The notes: generated from the sequence alone by a model not told the origin. A stretch of 64,000 nt of DNA from Peptostreptococcus equinus (GCF_027125355.1 NZ_CP114052.1:682001-746000), one strand, 5' to 3'. Positions 53,683-63,567 are shown, counted from the first letter of the stretch. A program made the numbers and translations.

Positions 53683-54687
53683 ATGGTAATGATAATTCCA
53701 AAAGATTATAAATGTGAACTTGGAGTTTTAGAGACTCAAAAGGCTATAAAGGAGCTTAAAGACTTTTTTCAAACGTCACTAAGTGAAGAACTTAATTTAA
53801 TTAGAGTATCTTCACCTTTATTTGTACTTCCAGAATCGGGAACTAATGACAATTTAAATGGCATAGAAAAACCAGTTTCATTTGATGTCCCATTTTTAAA
53901 TAAGAAGGCTGAAATAGTCCAGTCTTTAGCAAAATGGAAAAGAGTAGCTATCAAAAAATATGGAATAGAAGTTGGGCAAGGTATATATGCCGATATGAAT
54001 GCTATTAGAAAAGATGAAGAATTGGATAATGTTCATTCACTTTATGTAGATCAGTGGGACTGGGAGTATAGAATAAATAAATCTGATAGAAGTAATGAAA
54101 AATTAGAGTGGATTGTAAAGAAGATTTATAAAGTGTTTAAGAAAACAGATGATTTTGTAGTTGAAAAATATCCTAATTTAAAGCCTTTACTACCAGAAGA
54201 AATAGTATTTATAACTAGTCAGGAACTAGAAGATGAATGGCCAAATCTTACTCCAAAGCAAAGAGAAAGAGAAATAGTTAAAAGACATAAAGCTGTATTT
54301 TTAACTGGTATTGGTAAATCTCTAGAATCTGGAGAAAAACATGACGGTCGTTCACCAGACTATGACGATTGGAATTTAAATGGAGATTTTTTATTTTATA
54401 ATCCAGTACTTGATGATGTGATAGAACTTTCATCAATGGGTATTAGAGTCGATGAAGATGTATTGGAAGAACAGTTAATTCTTGCTGGAGCTGAAGATAG
54501 AAAGGCATTGGATTATCATAGAGAATTATTAGATGGCAATCTACCATATACAATAGGTGGAGGTATAGGTCAATCTAGAATATGTATGTTTTTCTTAAGG
54601 AAAGCACATATAGGAGAAGTACAAGTTGGAATCTGGCCAAAAAGAATGATAGAAGAATGCAAAAAAGCTAGTATTCACCTATTATAA
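53683..54687 (+). CDS. asnA: Aspartate-ammonia ligase
   Basis: 334 residues. Class II synthetase-like fold; N-terminal LGVLETQKAIKELKDFFQ and VSSPLFV, then SVHKWKR-type LAKWKRVAIKKYGIEVGQGIYADMNAIRKDEELDNVHS, DQWDWEYRI, and GGGIGQSRICMFFLRKAHIGEVQ at the end. Makes asparagine from aspartate, ammonia and ATP. AAAGGAGATTTT before ATG 53683. A terminator follows, closing this operon-like run. Confidence 0.96.
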   Translation: MVMIIPKDYKCELGVLETQKAIKELKDFFQTSLSEELNLIRVSSPLFVLPESGTNDNLNGIEKPVSFDVPFLNKKAEIVQSLAKWKRVAIKKYGIEVGQGIYADMNAIRKDEELDNVHSLYVDQWDWEYRINKSDRSNEKLEWIVKKIYKVFKKTDDFVVEKYPNLKPLLPEEIVFITSQELEDEWPNLTPKQREREIVKRHKAVFLTGIGKSLESGEKHDGRSPDYDDWNLNGDFLFYNPVLDDVIELSSMGIRVDEDVLEEQLILAGAEDRKALDYHRELLDGNLPYTIGGGIGQSRICMFFLRKAHIGEVQVGIWPKRMIEECKKASIHLL

Positions 54688-54699
54688 TATTAAATTTAG

Positions 54700-54732
54700 G
54701 GGGCTGTTATTTAAACTAACAGCTCTTTTTTA
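54700..54732 (+). terminator. Terminator after asnA
   Basis: GGGGCTGTTA (54700-54709) pairs with TAACAGCTCT (54717-54726), followed by TTTTTTA. Confidence 0.8.
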
Positions 54733-54749
54733 TAAAAGGAGGATTGAAA

Positions 54750-55532
54750 ATGGGTAAGAAAAAATATTTTTTCTTTGATATAGATGGAACGATAGCAGTT
54801 GGTGTACCTCGTATAATACCAGAATCAACTGCTAAAACCTTAAAAAAATTGAAAGAAAATGGTCATTTTGTAAGTTTAGCTACTGGCAGAATGCACATTA
54901 TGACTACTGAATTCTGTGAAGAACTAGGAATAGAAAACTTAGTTACAGATGGAGGTAATGGTATAGTATTAGATGGAAAGGTTGAAATACTTCCATTGGA
55001 ACAAGATATGGTAAAGAAACTTATTAACGAGTTTGAAGAAAAAGATATACCTTGGGCAATATCCTTAGCAAATGAAAGGCTTTGGCATACAAAGGACGAA
55101 AGATTCCCAAATGCAATGAACAAAATAATTAAATTAAAAGGCTATATGGAAACTAAAATAGTTGATAACTTAAATATTAATGATAGTGATAAAATTTATA
55201 AAGCTTTTGCTTATTTGCCTGAATCAGAAGAATACAAAATAAATGCATTGAAAAATTCGCCTTATACTAGATATGGAGCAGATTATATTATAATAGAGCC
55301 TGATGATAAGTCAAAAGGCATAAGAAAGATAATGGAAAAATTAAATATTAAAGATGAGGATGTAGTTGTATTTGGTGATAATACAAATGATATAAAAATG
55401 TTCAGGCCAGAGTGGACTAGTATAGCAATGGGTAACGCTCACCCAAAACTAAAAGAAATAGCAGATTTTGTTACTAAAGATGCTGATGATGATGGGATCG
55501 AGTATGCATGTAAACATTTTGGGTGGATATAG
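54750..55532 (+). CDS. Cof-type HAD-superfamily phosphatase
   Basis: 260 residues. Asp10 and Asp12 in FFDIDGTIAVG, motif II FVSLATGRM, a C2 cap, and VVFGDNTNDIKMF near the end (motif IV). Substrate not inferable. Distinct from the other HAD gene at 19467. ATG 54750 is preferred over TTG 54744 because AAAGGAGG then is 7 nt away. Its end overlaps the next gene's leader, suggesting a two-gene operon. Confidence 0.9.
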   Translation: MGKKKYFFFDIDGTIAVGVPRIIPESTAKTLKKLKENGHFVSLATGRMHIMTTEFCEELGIENLVTDGGNGIVLDGKVEILPLEQDMVKKLINEFEEKDIPWAISLANERLWHTKDERFPNAMNKIIKLKGYMETKIVDNLNINDSDKIYKAFAYLPESEEYKINALKNSPYTRYGADYIIIEPDDKSKGIRKIMEKLNIKDEDVVVFGDNTNDIKMFRPEWTSIAMGNAHPKLKEIADFVTKDADDDGIEYACKHFGWI

Positions 55533-55540
55533 GAGAAGTT

Positions 55541-56770
55541 ATGAAAAGAATAATAGTAGTAGGAGGCGGTCCTGCTGGAATATTGGCGGCTTATTTTGCT
55601 TCTAAAGAGGGCAATGAAGTAATTTTATTAGAAAAAAATGATAGATTGGGTAAAAAATTAAGAATTACTGGTAAAGGAAGGTGTAATATCACTAATGCAT
55701 GTGATATAGAAGATTTTATTAATAACATGTGTGTAAATAATTCTTTTATGTATAGTTCATTTTATTCATTTACAAATGATAATGCATTAGAATTATTTAA
55801 AAAATATGGATTGGATTATAAAGAGGAAAGAGGTAAAAGAATTTTTCCAAGATCTGATAAAGCAATTGATTTTATAAAAGTATTAGAAGATATGTTAAAA
55901 GACTTTAAGGTTAAAATAAAATTCAACTCAAGTGTAAAGGAAATAATAATAGATAGTGATAAAAATATAAAAGCTATTAAATTAAAAGATAAATCTACTA
56001 TCCAATGTGATTCATTAATACTAGCAACAGGTGGAAGATCATACCCTAAAACTGGTTCAACAGGAGATGGATATGAAATTGCAAAAAAGCTTGGTCATAG
56101 TATTATTAAACCAAAGCCAGCTTTGATAGGACTTGAAACAAAGGAAAAAATAGAAAAAAATCAGATTGGTTTAATTTTGAAAAATATAAGTATTGATTTA
56201 TATGAAAATGATAGAAAAGTCTATTCGGATTTTGGAGAACTAGAATATAGGGAGTATGGAATAGATGGTCCCACTATAAAATCGGCATCATGTCATATTA
56301 AAAATCCAAAAAATTGTAAGATAATAGTAAATTTAAAACCAGCTCTTAGTAAAGAAAAATTGGACAAGAGGATACAAAGAGATTTTGAAAAATATTCAAA
56401 ATCTAATTTTAAAGAAGGGTTAAAAGGTTTATTACATAGATCAATGATAAATACAATTGTTGAGAGAACAGGAATAAATTCAGAAAAGCCAATAAGCCAA
56501 ATAAATAAAATGGAAAGAAAGAAATTAATTGAAGCTATAAGTTCATTTACATATAATATAGATGATTTCAGAAAAATTGATGAAGCTATCGTAACCTCAG
56601 GGGGAATAGATGTAAAAGACATTGATCCACATACAATGGAATCAAAAAAAGTAAACAATTTATATTTCGCAGGTGAAATAATAGATGTACATGCATATAC
56701 AGGTGGTTTTAATCTTCAAATAGCATATTCTACAGCTTATCTAGCAGGAACAAATGCGAGTGAAGAATAA
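55541..56770 (+). CDS. HI0933-type NAD(P)/FAD-dependent oxidoreductase
   Basis: 409 residues. N-terminal FAD-binding IIVVGGGPAGILAAYFASKEG, GKKLRITGKGRCNITNA, and a C-terminal FAD-binding TGGFNLQIAYSTAYLAGTNA, which is diagnostic of the HI0933/BaiN family (COG2081). The family includes BaiN from Clostridium scindens bile acid metabolism, but most members are of unknown substrate. The ATG at 55541 with AGGAGAAG is preferred over the in-frame 55523. Ends at a strong hairpin. Confidence 0.93.
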   Translation: MKRIIVVGGGPAGILAAYFASKEGNEVILLEKNDRLGKKLRITGKGRCNITNACDIEDFINNMCVNNSFMYSSFYSFTNDNALELFKKYGLDYKEERGKRIFPRSDKAIDFIKVLEDMLKDFKVKIKFNSSVKEIIIDSDKNIKAIKLKDKSTIQCDSLILATGGRSYPKTGSTGDGYEIAKKLGHSIIKPKPALIGLETKEKIEKNQIGLILKNISIDLYENDRKVYSDFGELEYREYGIDGPTIKSASCHIKNPKNCKIIVNLKPALSKEKLDKRIQRDFEKYSKSNFKEGLKGLLHRSMINTIVERTGINSEKPISQINKMERKKLIEAISSFTYNIDDFRKIDEAIVTSGGIDVKDIDPHTMESKKVNNLYFAGEIIDVHAYTGGFNLQIAYSTAYLAGTNASEE

Positions 56771-56805
56771 AAGAAAGTTAATCTTTTGATTAACTTTCTT
56801 TTATT
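56771..56805 (+). terminator. Terminator after the flavoprotein gene
   Basis: AAGAAAGTTAAT (56771-56782) pairs with ATTAACTTTCTT (56789-56800), followed by TTATTC. Confidence 0.85.
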
Positions 56806-56841
56806 CTACAAAGTACTAGTTTTGGTAAGTTCCCACGTACA

Positions 56842-57306
56842 CTAAAATTGCTTAGTGACATAATTAAAAATCTTTTCGTTTCCCAAGTCGATATCACCTG
56901 TTTTTACATATTTCTCAATACATTCGATATCTTTTTGAGTTAAATACTTATCAGGAATAGTAAGATTGAATCCGCTTAATTTTAATAATTTATTTAATTT
57001 AAAAATGCTTGAGCACTCAGCCTTTCTCATATAGGCATTAGTATTTTCTTTACTTTTTAATAAGCTGTCATTTTGCATACTTATTAAAGTGTCCACATAC
57101 GATTTGTAAGTTTCTCTAAATTCGCTATTATCGATATTTAAATTATCTAATATAGAAATCATAGTCTTATCTTTTAACATGCTAATAACAAATTGTTCTG
57201 AAGTTAGTTTACCTGATACTATTCCTTTTTGATATTTTCTCAAAACTTTTTTTGTTTGAGCGTATATTGTATAACGGGTGTTCAAATCTAATTGCAATAT
57301 TTCCAT
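56842..57306 (-). CDS. Hypothetical protein
   Basis: 154 residues, helical and without TM segments or signal peptide. No family recognised. Begins MEILQLDLNTRYTIYAQTKKVL with a GAGGTGATC ribosome site; the protein has several amphipathic helices and an even charge spread (YLTQKDIECIEKYVKTGDIDL near the end). It is transcribed away from the GAF-PP2C phosphatase gene, sharing a 215-nt intergenic region, so a regulatory connection is possible but not shown. Confidence 0.6.
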   Translation of the reverse strand: MEILQLDLNTRYTIYAQTKKVLRKYQKGIVSGKLTSEQFVISMLKDKTMISILDNLNIDNSEFRETYKSYVDTLISMQNDSLLKSKENTNAYMRKAECSSIFKLNKLLKLSGFNLTIPDKYLTQKDIECIEKYVKTGDIDLGNEKIFNYVTKQF

Positions 57307-57418
57307 CCGATCACCTCTAATTTCATTCTACAACATTTCTTTGATAATTGCTATACATAAAACATATATTTACATAAATTAAAACATATGTTACTTATTT
57401 TCTTAATTTATACAAAAA

Positions 57419-57447
57419 TTGTGTACATTGAAAAATAAATGTAGTAT
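57419..57447 (+). promoter_or_regulatory. Predicted promoter of the GAF-PP2C phosphatase gene
   Basis: TTGTGT (57419-57424), 17 nt, TAGTAT (57442-57447), 75 nt before the start. Confidence 0.4.
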
Positions 57448-57521
57448 TATTAGAATAGGGGGGATTTCATAGAATATGAGATCGGAATTTTAAGGTAAAG
57501 TTGTGTGAAAAGAGGTAGAGT

Positions 57522-59282
57522 ATGAGTTATGTTAAAAGAATGAAAAGCTTGGTAGAAATCACAAAAATTGTGACTGAATCTGATAACTTTTTTGAAATAA
57601 AAGACATAATAGTAAGTAATATGCTTGAAGCTGTACAACCTACAAAAGCATGTGTGAATTTGTTTTATGATGCTAAATTCAATTATGCCCATTTAGTCTG
57701 TTCGTCTACCTTATTCTATATACCTAAGATATTTCCTAAAAATGAGGAGTTTGGAACTAAGATAGATTTTGATTTGTACCCAGAGTATATTCATGAGGCA
57801 GTAAGAAAGAAAGAAAATATAATTGTAGAGGATGTAAGAAAAGATCCTAGAGCAGTAGTAGAATTGTCATTGGCTGAAAATGAAGGATATGTAGGAAGAG
57901 CTGTATTCCCATTTGTGATTAATGATAAGTGTGTAGGCTTTATGACTTGTTATCTGATGCAAGATGATGTATTAGATAGTGACTCTATAGACTTTATATC
58001 ACAAGTTGCATCTCTAATGGCACTTTCAATTTCTATAACTAATAAAAATAAGGGTATACAAGACTTAATAACAAAACTTAGAAATTCAATAACTAATATA
58101 AATAAAGCATCAAGAAGATTGTATTCTTCAAAGGATATGTTTTACTATCTTAAGAAGATGTCGGCAGTTCTTTCAGAAACCACAGATAGTTTATATTCTA
58201 TGATAAATATATATAAAATATCTGAGAATGGAGATATTGTTGGACAAAAGTTAAGCATATGCCAAAAATATAGTAGATTAGATGATTTAAATTCAATGAT
58301 GAAGCCTATAATCGCATCTCACAAGATGTCTGAATTTATGAATAACTTAAATATTGAATTTATAAATGGAGAAAAAATAAATAATTGTATTTATTATAAA
58401 CAATTTATTGATTCTGACACGATGATGATTATACTTTGTGTAGGCAACAAGGTCTACAATTATGATGATAAAAGCACTATATCTATAATGGCTAAACAAA
58501 TGGCTAATAGTTTGCAGAATTTTGAAAATGAATCAAATGTTGAAAAACATAAGGGAATTGAAAATGGGCTTACAATGCTAAAAAGACAGCAACAGCTTAT
58601 AATGGAGAATGTAACTATAAAAAGATTTAATGACAAGGAGATTTTCTATCATGTGTCACCATCAAATGATGTAGGTGGAGATTTTTATCATTCAAAAGAT
58701 GTAGGTGAAAAAATTGTATTTATAGTTGCAGATGTAATGGGACATGGTATAGTTGCCAATTATATGGTTGCGTTGATAAAAGGTGCATTTGATATACTAA
58801 CTCATAAGACTTTTTCAGCCCAAGAGTTGTTGACAAAACTTAATTGTAGATTATTTGAGGAATTTGATCATATGGGAGCGTTCGCTACTGTATTGGTTGG
58901 ATTTATAGATAAAAAGAATATGAAGCTAGAAATGGCAAATGCAGGTCATTATTATCCTATAATACTTGATAAAGATAAAAATATTGTAGAGTTCGATTTT
59001 GACAATAGAGAAATACCTGTAGGAATAATGGAAGATACAGTATATACTGAATATGAATTAAATTTGGCAGATATGTCTATGATGTGTATATTTACTGATG
59101 GAATAATAGAATTAAAGAATGAAAAAGACGAGGAGTATGGTTCAGAGAGATTAAAAAATTTCTTAAAAGAAAATGTCAATCTTGATAAAGATCAGATAAT
59201 AAATAATATAAAAAAAGAAATTGATATGTTTAGTCAAGATGTAGAAAGTAGAGATGATATATTGGTAACTTTCATAAAATAA
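57522..59282 (+). CDS. GAF-domain PP2C/SpoIIE-type serine phosphatase
   Basis: 586 residues. N-terminal GAF domain (about 10-175: KKENIIVEDVRKDPRAVVELS, VGRAVFPFVINDKCVGFMT), a helical middle region to about 370, then a SpoIIE/RsbU-type phosphatase: SPSNDVGGDFYHSKDVGE, FIVADVMGHGIVANYMVALI, GAFATVLVGFIDKKN and CIFTDGIIELKNEKDEEYG. All metal-binding Asp residues appear present. Such phosphatases usually dephosphorylate an anti-anti-sigma factor (STAS protein), but none is nearby. GAGGTAGAGT ribosome site. Confidence 0.9.
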   Translation: MSYVKRMKSLVEITKIVTESDNFFEIKDIIVSNMLEAVQPTKACVNLFYDAKFNYAHLVCSSTLFYIPKIFPKNEEFGTKIDFDLYPEYIHEAVRKKENIIVEDVRKDPRAVVELSLAENEGYVGRAVFPFVINDKCVGFMTCYLMQDDVLDSDSIDFISQVASLMALSISITNKNKGIQDLITKLRNSITNINKASRRLYSSKDMFYYLKKMSAVLSETTDSLYSMINIYKISENGDIVGQKLSICQKYSRLDDLNSMMKPIIASHKMSEFMNNLNIEFINGEKINNCIYYKQFIDSDTMMIILCVGNKVYNYDDKSTISIMAKQMANSLQNFENESNVEKHKGIENGLTMLKRQQQLIMENVTIKRFNDKEIFYHVSPSNDVGGDFYHSKDVGEKIVFIVADVMGHGIVANYMVALIKGAFDILTHKTFSAQELLTKLNCRLFEEFDHMGAFATVLVGFIDKKNMKLEMANAGHYYPIILDKDKNIVEFDFDNREIPVGIMEDTVYTEYELNLADMSMMCIFTDGIIELKNEKDEEYGSERLKNFLKENVNLDKDQIINNIKKEIDMFSQDVESRDDILVTFIK

Positions 59283-59315
59283 CATTAAATAAAATAAAAA
59301 TTAAAAAATAAAATT

Positions 59316-59367
59316 AAAATGTATATTTGTGTTTTAATAGAGAAATTCAAATATACATTTTTTTTAT
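59316..59367 (+). terminator. Terminator after the phosphatase gene
   Basis: AAAATGTATATTTG (59316-59329) pairs with CAAATATACATTTT (59348-59361), and a T-run follows. The 449-nt gap 59283-59731 holds this, the nifJ promoter and leader, and otherwise AT-rich sequence with no gene. Confidence 0.85.
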
Positions 59368-59511
59368 TGTAAAAACTTTATAAATTTAAAAATACTATTG
59401 TATCTAAAAATAAAGCGTAAGAACAAATTGAATTAAAATGAGTGTAAATTTAATACATTTTTATTTAGTTAAAAACGTTAAATAATAAATAAAATTTATT
59501 TATCAATTACA

Positions 59512-59586
59512 TTGCATTTTTAATTTATCTTTAGTATAATTGGAATATACGGTTGATATTAATACTAAAAGTGAGGGATTCAACCG
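59512..59586 (+). promoter_or_regulatory. nifJ promoter and leader hairpin
   Basis: TTGCAT (59512-59517), 17 nt, TATAAT (59535-59540), which gives a leader of about 185 nt. CGGTTGA (59550-59556) and TCAACCG (59580-59586) form a 7-bp hairpin near the predicted start site, followed by a short T-rich stretch (ATATTTTC). It may stabilise the transcript or attenuate it. Confidence 0.6.
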
Positions 59587-59731
59587 ATATTTTCTTATTT
59601 ACATTAAACTAATTTACTAAATTTTTGCAAGTATATTTTATATATGCAAAAAATTTTGTGTTTTTTAGTTTATTTAATATTGTATACAAGAAACAATACT
59701 TGATTTTATTATCTTAAGGAGGAATTAATAA

Positions 59732-62700
59732 ATGGCAAAATTTTTGAAAACTGTCGATGGTAATACTGCCGCTGCCCACGTATCATATGCGTTTACAGAT
59801 GTAGCAGCAATATATCCAATCACTCCTTCATCAACAATGGCAGAAGTAGTTGATGAATGGGCTTCTCAAGGAAGAAAGAATATATTTGGACAGGTTGTTA
59901 AAGTAGTAGAAATGCAATCTGAAGGTGGTGCAGCAGGTGCATTCCACGGTTCATTAGCAGGTGGTGCATTAACTTCTACATACACTGCATCTCAGGGTCT
60001 ATTACTAATGTTACCTAATATGTATAAGTGTGCTGGTGAATTATTACCAGGTGTATTCCACGTTTCAGCACGTGCTCTTGCATCTCAGGCACTTTCAATA
60101 TTTGGTGATCATCAGGACGTTATGGCAGCTAGAATGTCTGGATGTTGTTTATTAGCATCTGGTTCAGTTCAGGAAGTTGCAGATATTGCTCCAGTAGCTC
60201 ATTTAGCAGCAATCGAAGGTAGATTACCATTCATCCATTTCTTTGACGGATTCAGAACTTCTCATGAAATTCAGAAGGTTGAGTTAATGGAAAATGAAGA
60301 CTACGCTAAGTTATTAAACTTTGAAGCTGTTCAGGCATTTAGAGATGCTTCGTTATCTCCAAATCATCCTGTAACTAGAGGTACAGCTCAGAATCCTGAT
60401 ATATACTTCCAGGCTAGAGAAGCTTCAAATAAATTCTATGATAATATGATAGGAATTGTAGAAAAATATATGAATAAAATGTCTGAATTAACAGGCAGAA
60501 AGCATGAACTATTTGATTACTATGGAGCAGAAGATGCTAAATATGTAATGGTAGCTATGGGATCAGTTACAGAAGCTGCTGAAGAAGTAGTAGATATGTT
60601 AAATGCTAAGGGTGGAAAATACGGTCTTATCAATATACATCTATACAGACCTTTCTCAGTTAAGCATTTTATGGATAAAATGCCTAAGACTGTCGAAAGA
60701 ATTGTTGTTATGGATAGAACTAAGGAACCAGGAGCAACTGGAGAACCACTATATCTAGAAGTTAAAGATATGTTCTATGGAACTGAAAATGCTCCAGTTA
60801 TAATTGGTGGTAGATATGGATTAGGATCAAAGGATGTTACACCAACTGACTTAAACGCAGTATTTGCTAACTTAGTATCTGATAAGCCAAAAGATAGATT
60901 TGTAGTTGGTATAGTTGATGATGTAACTAACCATTCATTAGAAATACCAGAAGAAATAAGAATAGCTACTCCAGGAACAGTAAGATGTAAGTTCTGGGGA
61001 TTAGGATCAGATGGTACTGTTGGTGCTAATAAGCAGGCTATAAAGATTATAGGTGACAATACTGACAAGTATGTTCAGGCATATTTTGACTATGACTCTA
61101 AGAAGTCTGGTGGTGTTACAATGTCACACTTAAGATTTGGTGATAACAGAATCAAATCTAGCTACTTATTAGATGAAGCTGATTACATTGCATGTCACAA
61201 GCAATCATATGTATATCAGTATGATGTAATCAAGGGATTAAGAAAGGGTGGAGTATTCGTACTTAACACTATTTGGACTCCTGAAGAATTAGATGCTAAC
61301 TTACCAGCTAAATTAAAGAGATATATAGCAAGAAATGATATTCAATTCTATACTTTAGATGCAGTTAATATAGCAAAGGAAATAGGATTAGGAAATAGAA
61401 TAAATATGATTTGTCAGTCTGCATTCTTCAAACTAGCTGATATAATACCAGTAGAAGATGCTGTTAAATACTTAAAGGACTCAATTAAGAAGTCATACGG
61501 TAAGAAGGGTGACAAGATAGTTAATATGAACTATGAAGCAGTTGAAAAGGGTATAGATGCTTTAGTTAAGATAGATGTACCAGCTTCTTGGGCTGATGCT
61601 GCTGATGAAAAAACAGTTGAAAGTAAAGAACCAGCATTCATTAGAGATATATTGAGACCAATGAACGCTGTTGAAGGTAACTCATTACCAGTATCTGCAT
61701 TTAATGGTCGTGAAGATGGACATTTCCCACAAGGAACTGCTGCTTACGAAAAGAGATGTATAGCTGTTGATGTTCCTGAATGGCAAATAGAAAACTGTAT
61801 ACAGTGTAACCAGTGTTCTCTAGTATGTCCTCATGCTGCTATAAGACCATTCTTATTAACAGAAGAAGAAGCTAAGAATGCTCCAGAAAACTTCAATACT
61901 AAGTCTGCCGTAGGTAAGGGATTAGAAGGATTACAGTATAGAATTCAGGTTTCAGCTATGGATTGTACAGGTTGTGGTAACTGTGCTGATGTTTGTCCAG
62001 CTAAGACTAAGGCTCTTGTTATGAAGCCAATGGAAGAACAGTTAGAAGTACAGGAAGAAAACTGGTACTTTGCAACTGACTTCTCTAAGGTATCTGCTAA
62101 GCCAAATGCTATGCCAGCTACAACTATTAAGGGATCACAGTTCAGACAGCCATTACTTGAATTCTCAGGTGCTTGTGCTGGATGTGGTGAAACTGCATAC
62201 ATGAAGATGGTTACTCAGTTATTTGGACCAAGAATGATGGTTGCTAATGCTACAGGTTGTTCATCAATTTGGGGAGCATCTGCGCCAGCAACTCCTTACA
62301 CAGTTAACCATGAAGGTAAGGGTCCATCTTGGGCAAATTCATTATTCGAAGATAATGCTGAATACGGATATGGTATGTATCTAGCTGTATCTCAGTTAAG
62401 AGATAGAGTAAAAGATTTAGCTAAGGAATTACTAGCAGTAGCTCCAGAAGCTGATAAAGAAGTTATAAACAATTACTTAGATAATATGTTTAATGGAGAT
62501 AAGACTATTGAAACAAGCGAAGCTTTTACAAAGTTAGTTGATAAATATGCTTCTGAATCTAAGTTTATAGATGTAGTTCCTCAGTTAGTTGACTTAAAAG
62601 ACTACTTCGTCAAGAGATCAAACTGGATTCTTGGTGGAGACGGTTGGGCATATGATATCGGATTTGGTGGATTAGACCATGTTCTTGCATCAGGTGAAGA

Positions 62701-63262
62701 TGTAAATGTATTGGTATTTGATACAGAAGTTTATTCAAATACAGGTGGTCAGTCTTCTAAGGCTACTCCTGCTGCTGCAATGGCTAAGTTTGCTGCATCA
62801 GGTAAGAGATCTAAGAAGAAAGATCTTGGTATGATAGCTGCTACTTACGGAAACGTATATGTTGCTCAGGTAGCTATTGGTGCTGATAAGAATCATTTCT
62901 TAAAGGCTGTTCTTGAAGCTGAAAAGCACAATGGACCATCATTAATCATAGCTTATGCTCCATGTATCAACCACGGAATTAAAAAGGGTATGGGTAAATC
63001 AGTTGAAAATGAAGCAGATGCAGTTAAGGCTGGATACTGGCATTTATACAGATATAACCCAGAATTAAAGGCAGAAGGAAAGAATCCATTCTCATTAGAT
63101 TCTAAGGAACCAACTGAATCATTCAGAGAGTTTATCTTAGGACAGAATAGATACGCTTCAATTGCTAAGATGTTCCCAGAACAGAGTGAAGAATTATTTG
63201 CTATGGCTGAACAGAATGCAAAAGAAAGATATGAAGGATATAAAAAATTGGCAGAAAAATAG
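59732..63262 (+). CDS. nifJ: Pyruvate:ferredoxin (flavodoxin) oxidoreductase
   Basis: 1176 residues, the full-length single-chain homodimeric PFOR. Domains: pyrimidine-binding domain I (YPITPSSTMAEVVDEW), transketolase-like middle, a 2x[4Fe-4S] ferredoxin domain with CIQCNQCSLVCP and CTGCGNCADVCP, the proximal cluster CAGCGETAYM and the C-terminal TPP-binding domain (NATGCSSIWGASAP, GDGWAYDIG, FDTEVYSNTGGQSSKATPA). Converts pyruvate and CoA to acetyl-CoA, CO2 and reduced ferredoxin. Third positions favour AAG, TAC and GAC more than neighbours, a sign of high expression. AAGGAGG before ATG 59732. Confidence 0.97.
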   Translation: MAKFLKTVDGNTAAAHVSYAFTDVAAIYPITPSSTMAEVVDEWASQGRKNIFGQVVKVVEMQSEGGAAGAFHGSLAGGALTSTYTASQGLLLMLPNMYKCAGELLPGVFHVSARALASQALSIFGDHQDVMAARMSGCCLLASGSVQEVADIAPVAHLAAIEGRLPFIHFFDGFRTSHEIQKVELMENEDYAKLLNFEAVQAFRDASLSPNHPVTRGTAQNPDIYFQAREASNKFYDNMIGIVEKYMNKMSELTGRKHELFDYYGAEDAKYVMVAMGSVTEAAEEVVDMLNAKGGKYGLINIHLYRPFSVKHFMDKMPKTVERIVVMDRTKEPGATGEPLYLEVKDMFYGTENAPVIIGGRYGLGSKDVTPTDLNAVFANLVSDKPKDRFVVGIVDDVTNHSLEIPEEIRIATPGTVRCKFWGLGSDGTVGANKQAIKIIGDNTDKYVQAYFDYDSKKSGGVTMSHLRFGDNRIKSSYLLDEADYIACHKQSYVYQYDVIKGLRKGGVFVLNTIWTPEELDANLPAKLKRYIARNDIQFYTLDAVNIAKEIGLGNRINMICQSAFFKLADIIPVEDAVKYLKDSIKKSYGKKGDKIVNMNYEAVEKGIDALVKIDVPASWADAADEKTVESKEPAFIRDILRPMNAVEGNSLPVSAFNGREDGHFPQGTAAYEKRCIAVDVPEWQIENCIQCNQCSLVCPHAAIRPFLLTEEEAKNAPENFNTKSAVGKGLEGLQYRIQVSAMDCTGCGNCADVCPAKTKALVMKPMEEQLEVQEENWYFATDFSKVSAKPNAMPATTIKGSQFRQPLLEFSGACAGCGETAYMKMVTQLFGPRMMVANATGCSSIWGASAPATPYTVNHEGKGPSWANSLFEDNAEYGYGMYLAVSQLRDRVKDLAKELLAVAPEADKEVINNYLDNMFNGDKTIETSEAFTKLVDKYASESKFIDVVPQLVDLKDYFVKRSNWILGGDGWAYDIGFGGLDHVLASGEDVNVLVFDTEVYSNTGGQSSKATPAAAMAKFAASGKRSKKKDLGMIAATYGNVYVAQVAIGADKNHFLKAVLEAEKHNGPSLIIAYAPCINHGIKKGMGKSVENEADAVKAGYWHLYRYNPELKAEGKNPFSLDSKEPTESFREFILGQNRYASIAKMFPEQSEELFAMAEQNAKERYEGYKKLAEK

Positions 63263-63292
63263 GCCTACAAAATAAACTTTATATTTTGAAAT

Positions 63293-63323
63293 AAAGGCAT
63301 CCACATTGTGGATGTCTTTTTAT
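63293..63323 (+). terminator. Terminator after nifJ
   Basis: AAAGGCATCCAC (63293-63304) pairs with GTGGATGTCTTT (63308-63319) around ATT, followed by TTATG. Confidence 0.8.
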
Positions 63324-63384
63324 GTGGTGTATATAAGATTTTTTATGCTATATAATAGTATAAGGAACACTAGAAGAGGAGATA

Positions 63385-63567
63385 ATGGGAATGAACATTA
63401 ATCAAGAAATAGTAAAATACATAGCATATTTTCTAATATATTTTTTGATAGGTTGGATAGTTGAAGTGTCCTATGTTGATATATTCAGTCTTAGGGCTTT
63501 TCCTAATTTAAAAGAAAGGAAATATGTAAAGGCTATCTGGGAGTTGAATAAAAAAAGAGACCTATAG
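63385..63567 (+). CDS. Small single-pass membrane protein
   Basis: 60 residues, ATG 63385 with AGAGGAGA; 63391 is also possible. One TM segment (IAYFLIYFLIGWIVEVSYV, about 13-31) followed by a basic tail (ERKYVKAIWELNKKRDL). Family not recognised. It lies between the nifJ terminator and the ATP-grasp gene and may be an orphan membrane peptide. Confidence 0.55.
   Translation: MGMNINQEIVKYIAYFLIYFLIGWIVEVSYVDIFSLRAFPNLKERKYVKAIWELNKKRDL

Noticed and set aside
59283..59731. Hidden small gene in the 449-nt gap before nifJ
   Set aside because: Very AT-rich with stops in all frames; terminator, promoter and leader account for it.
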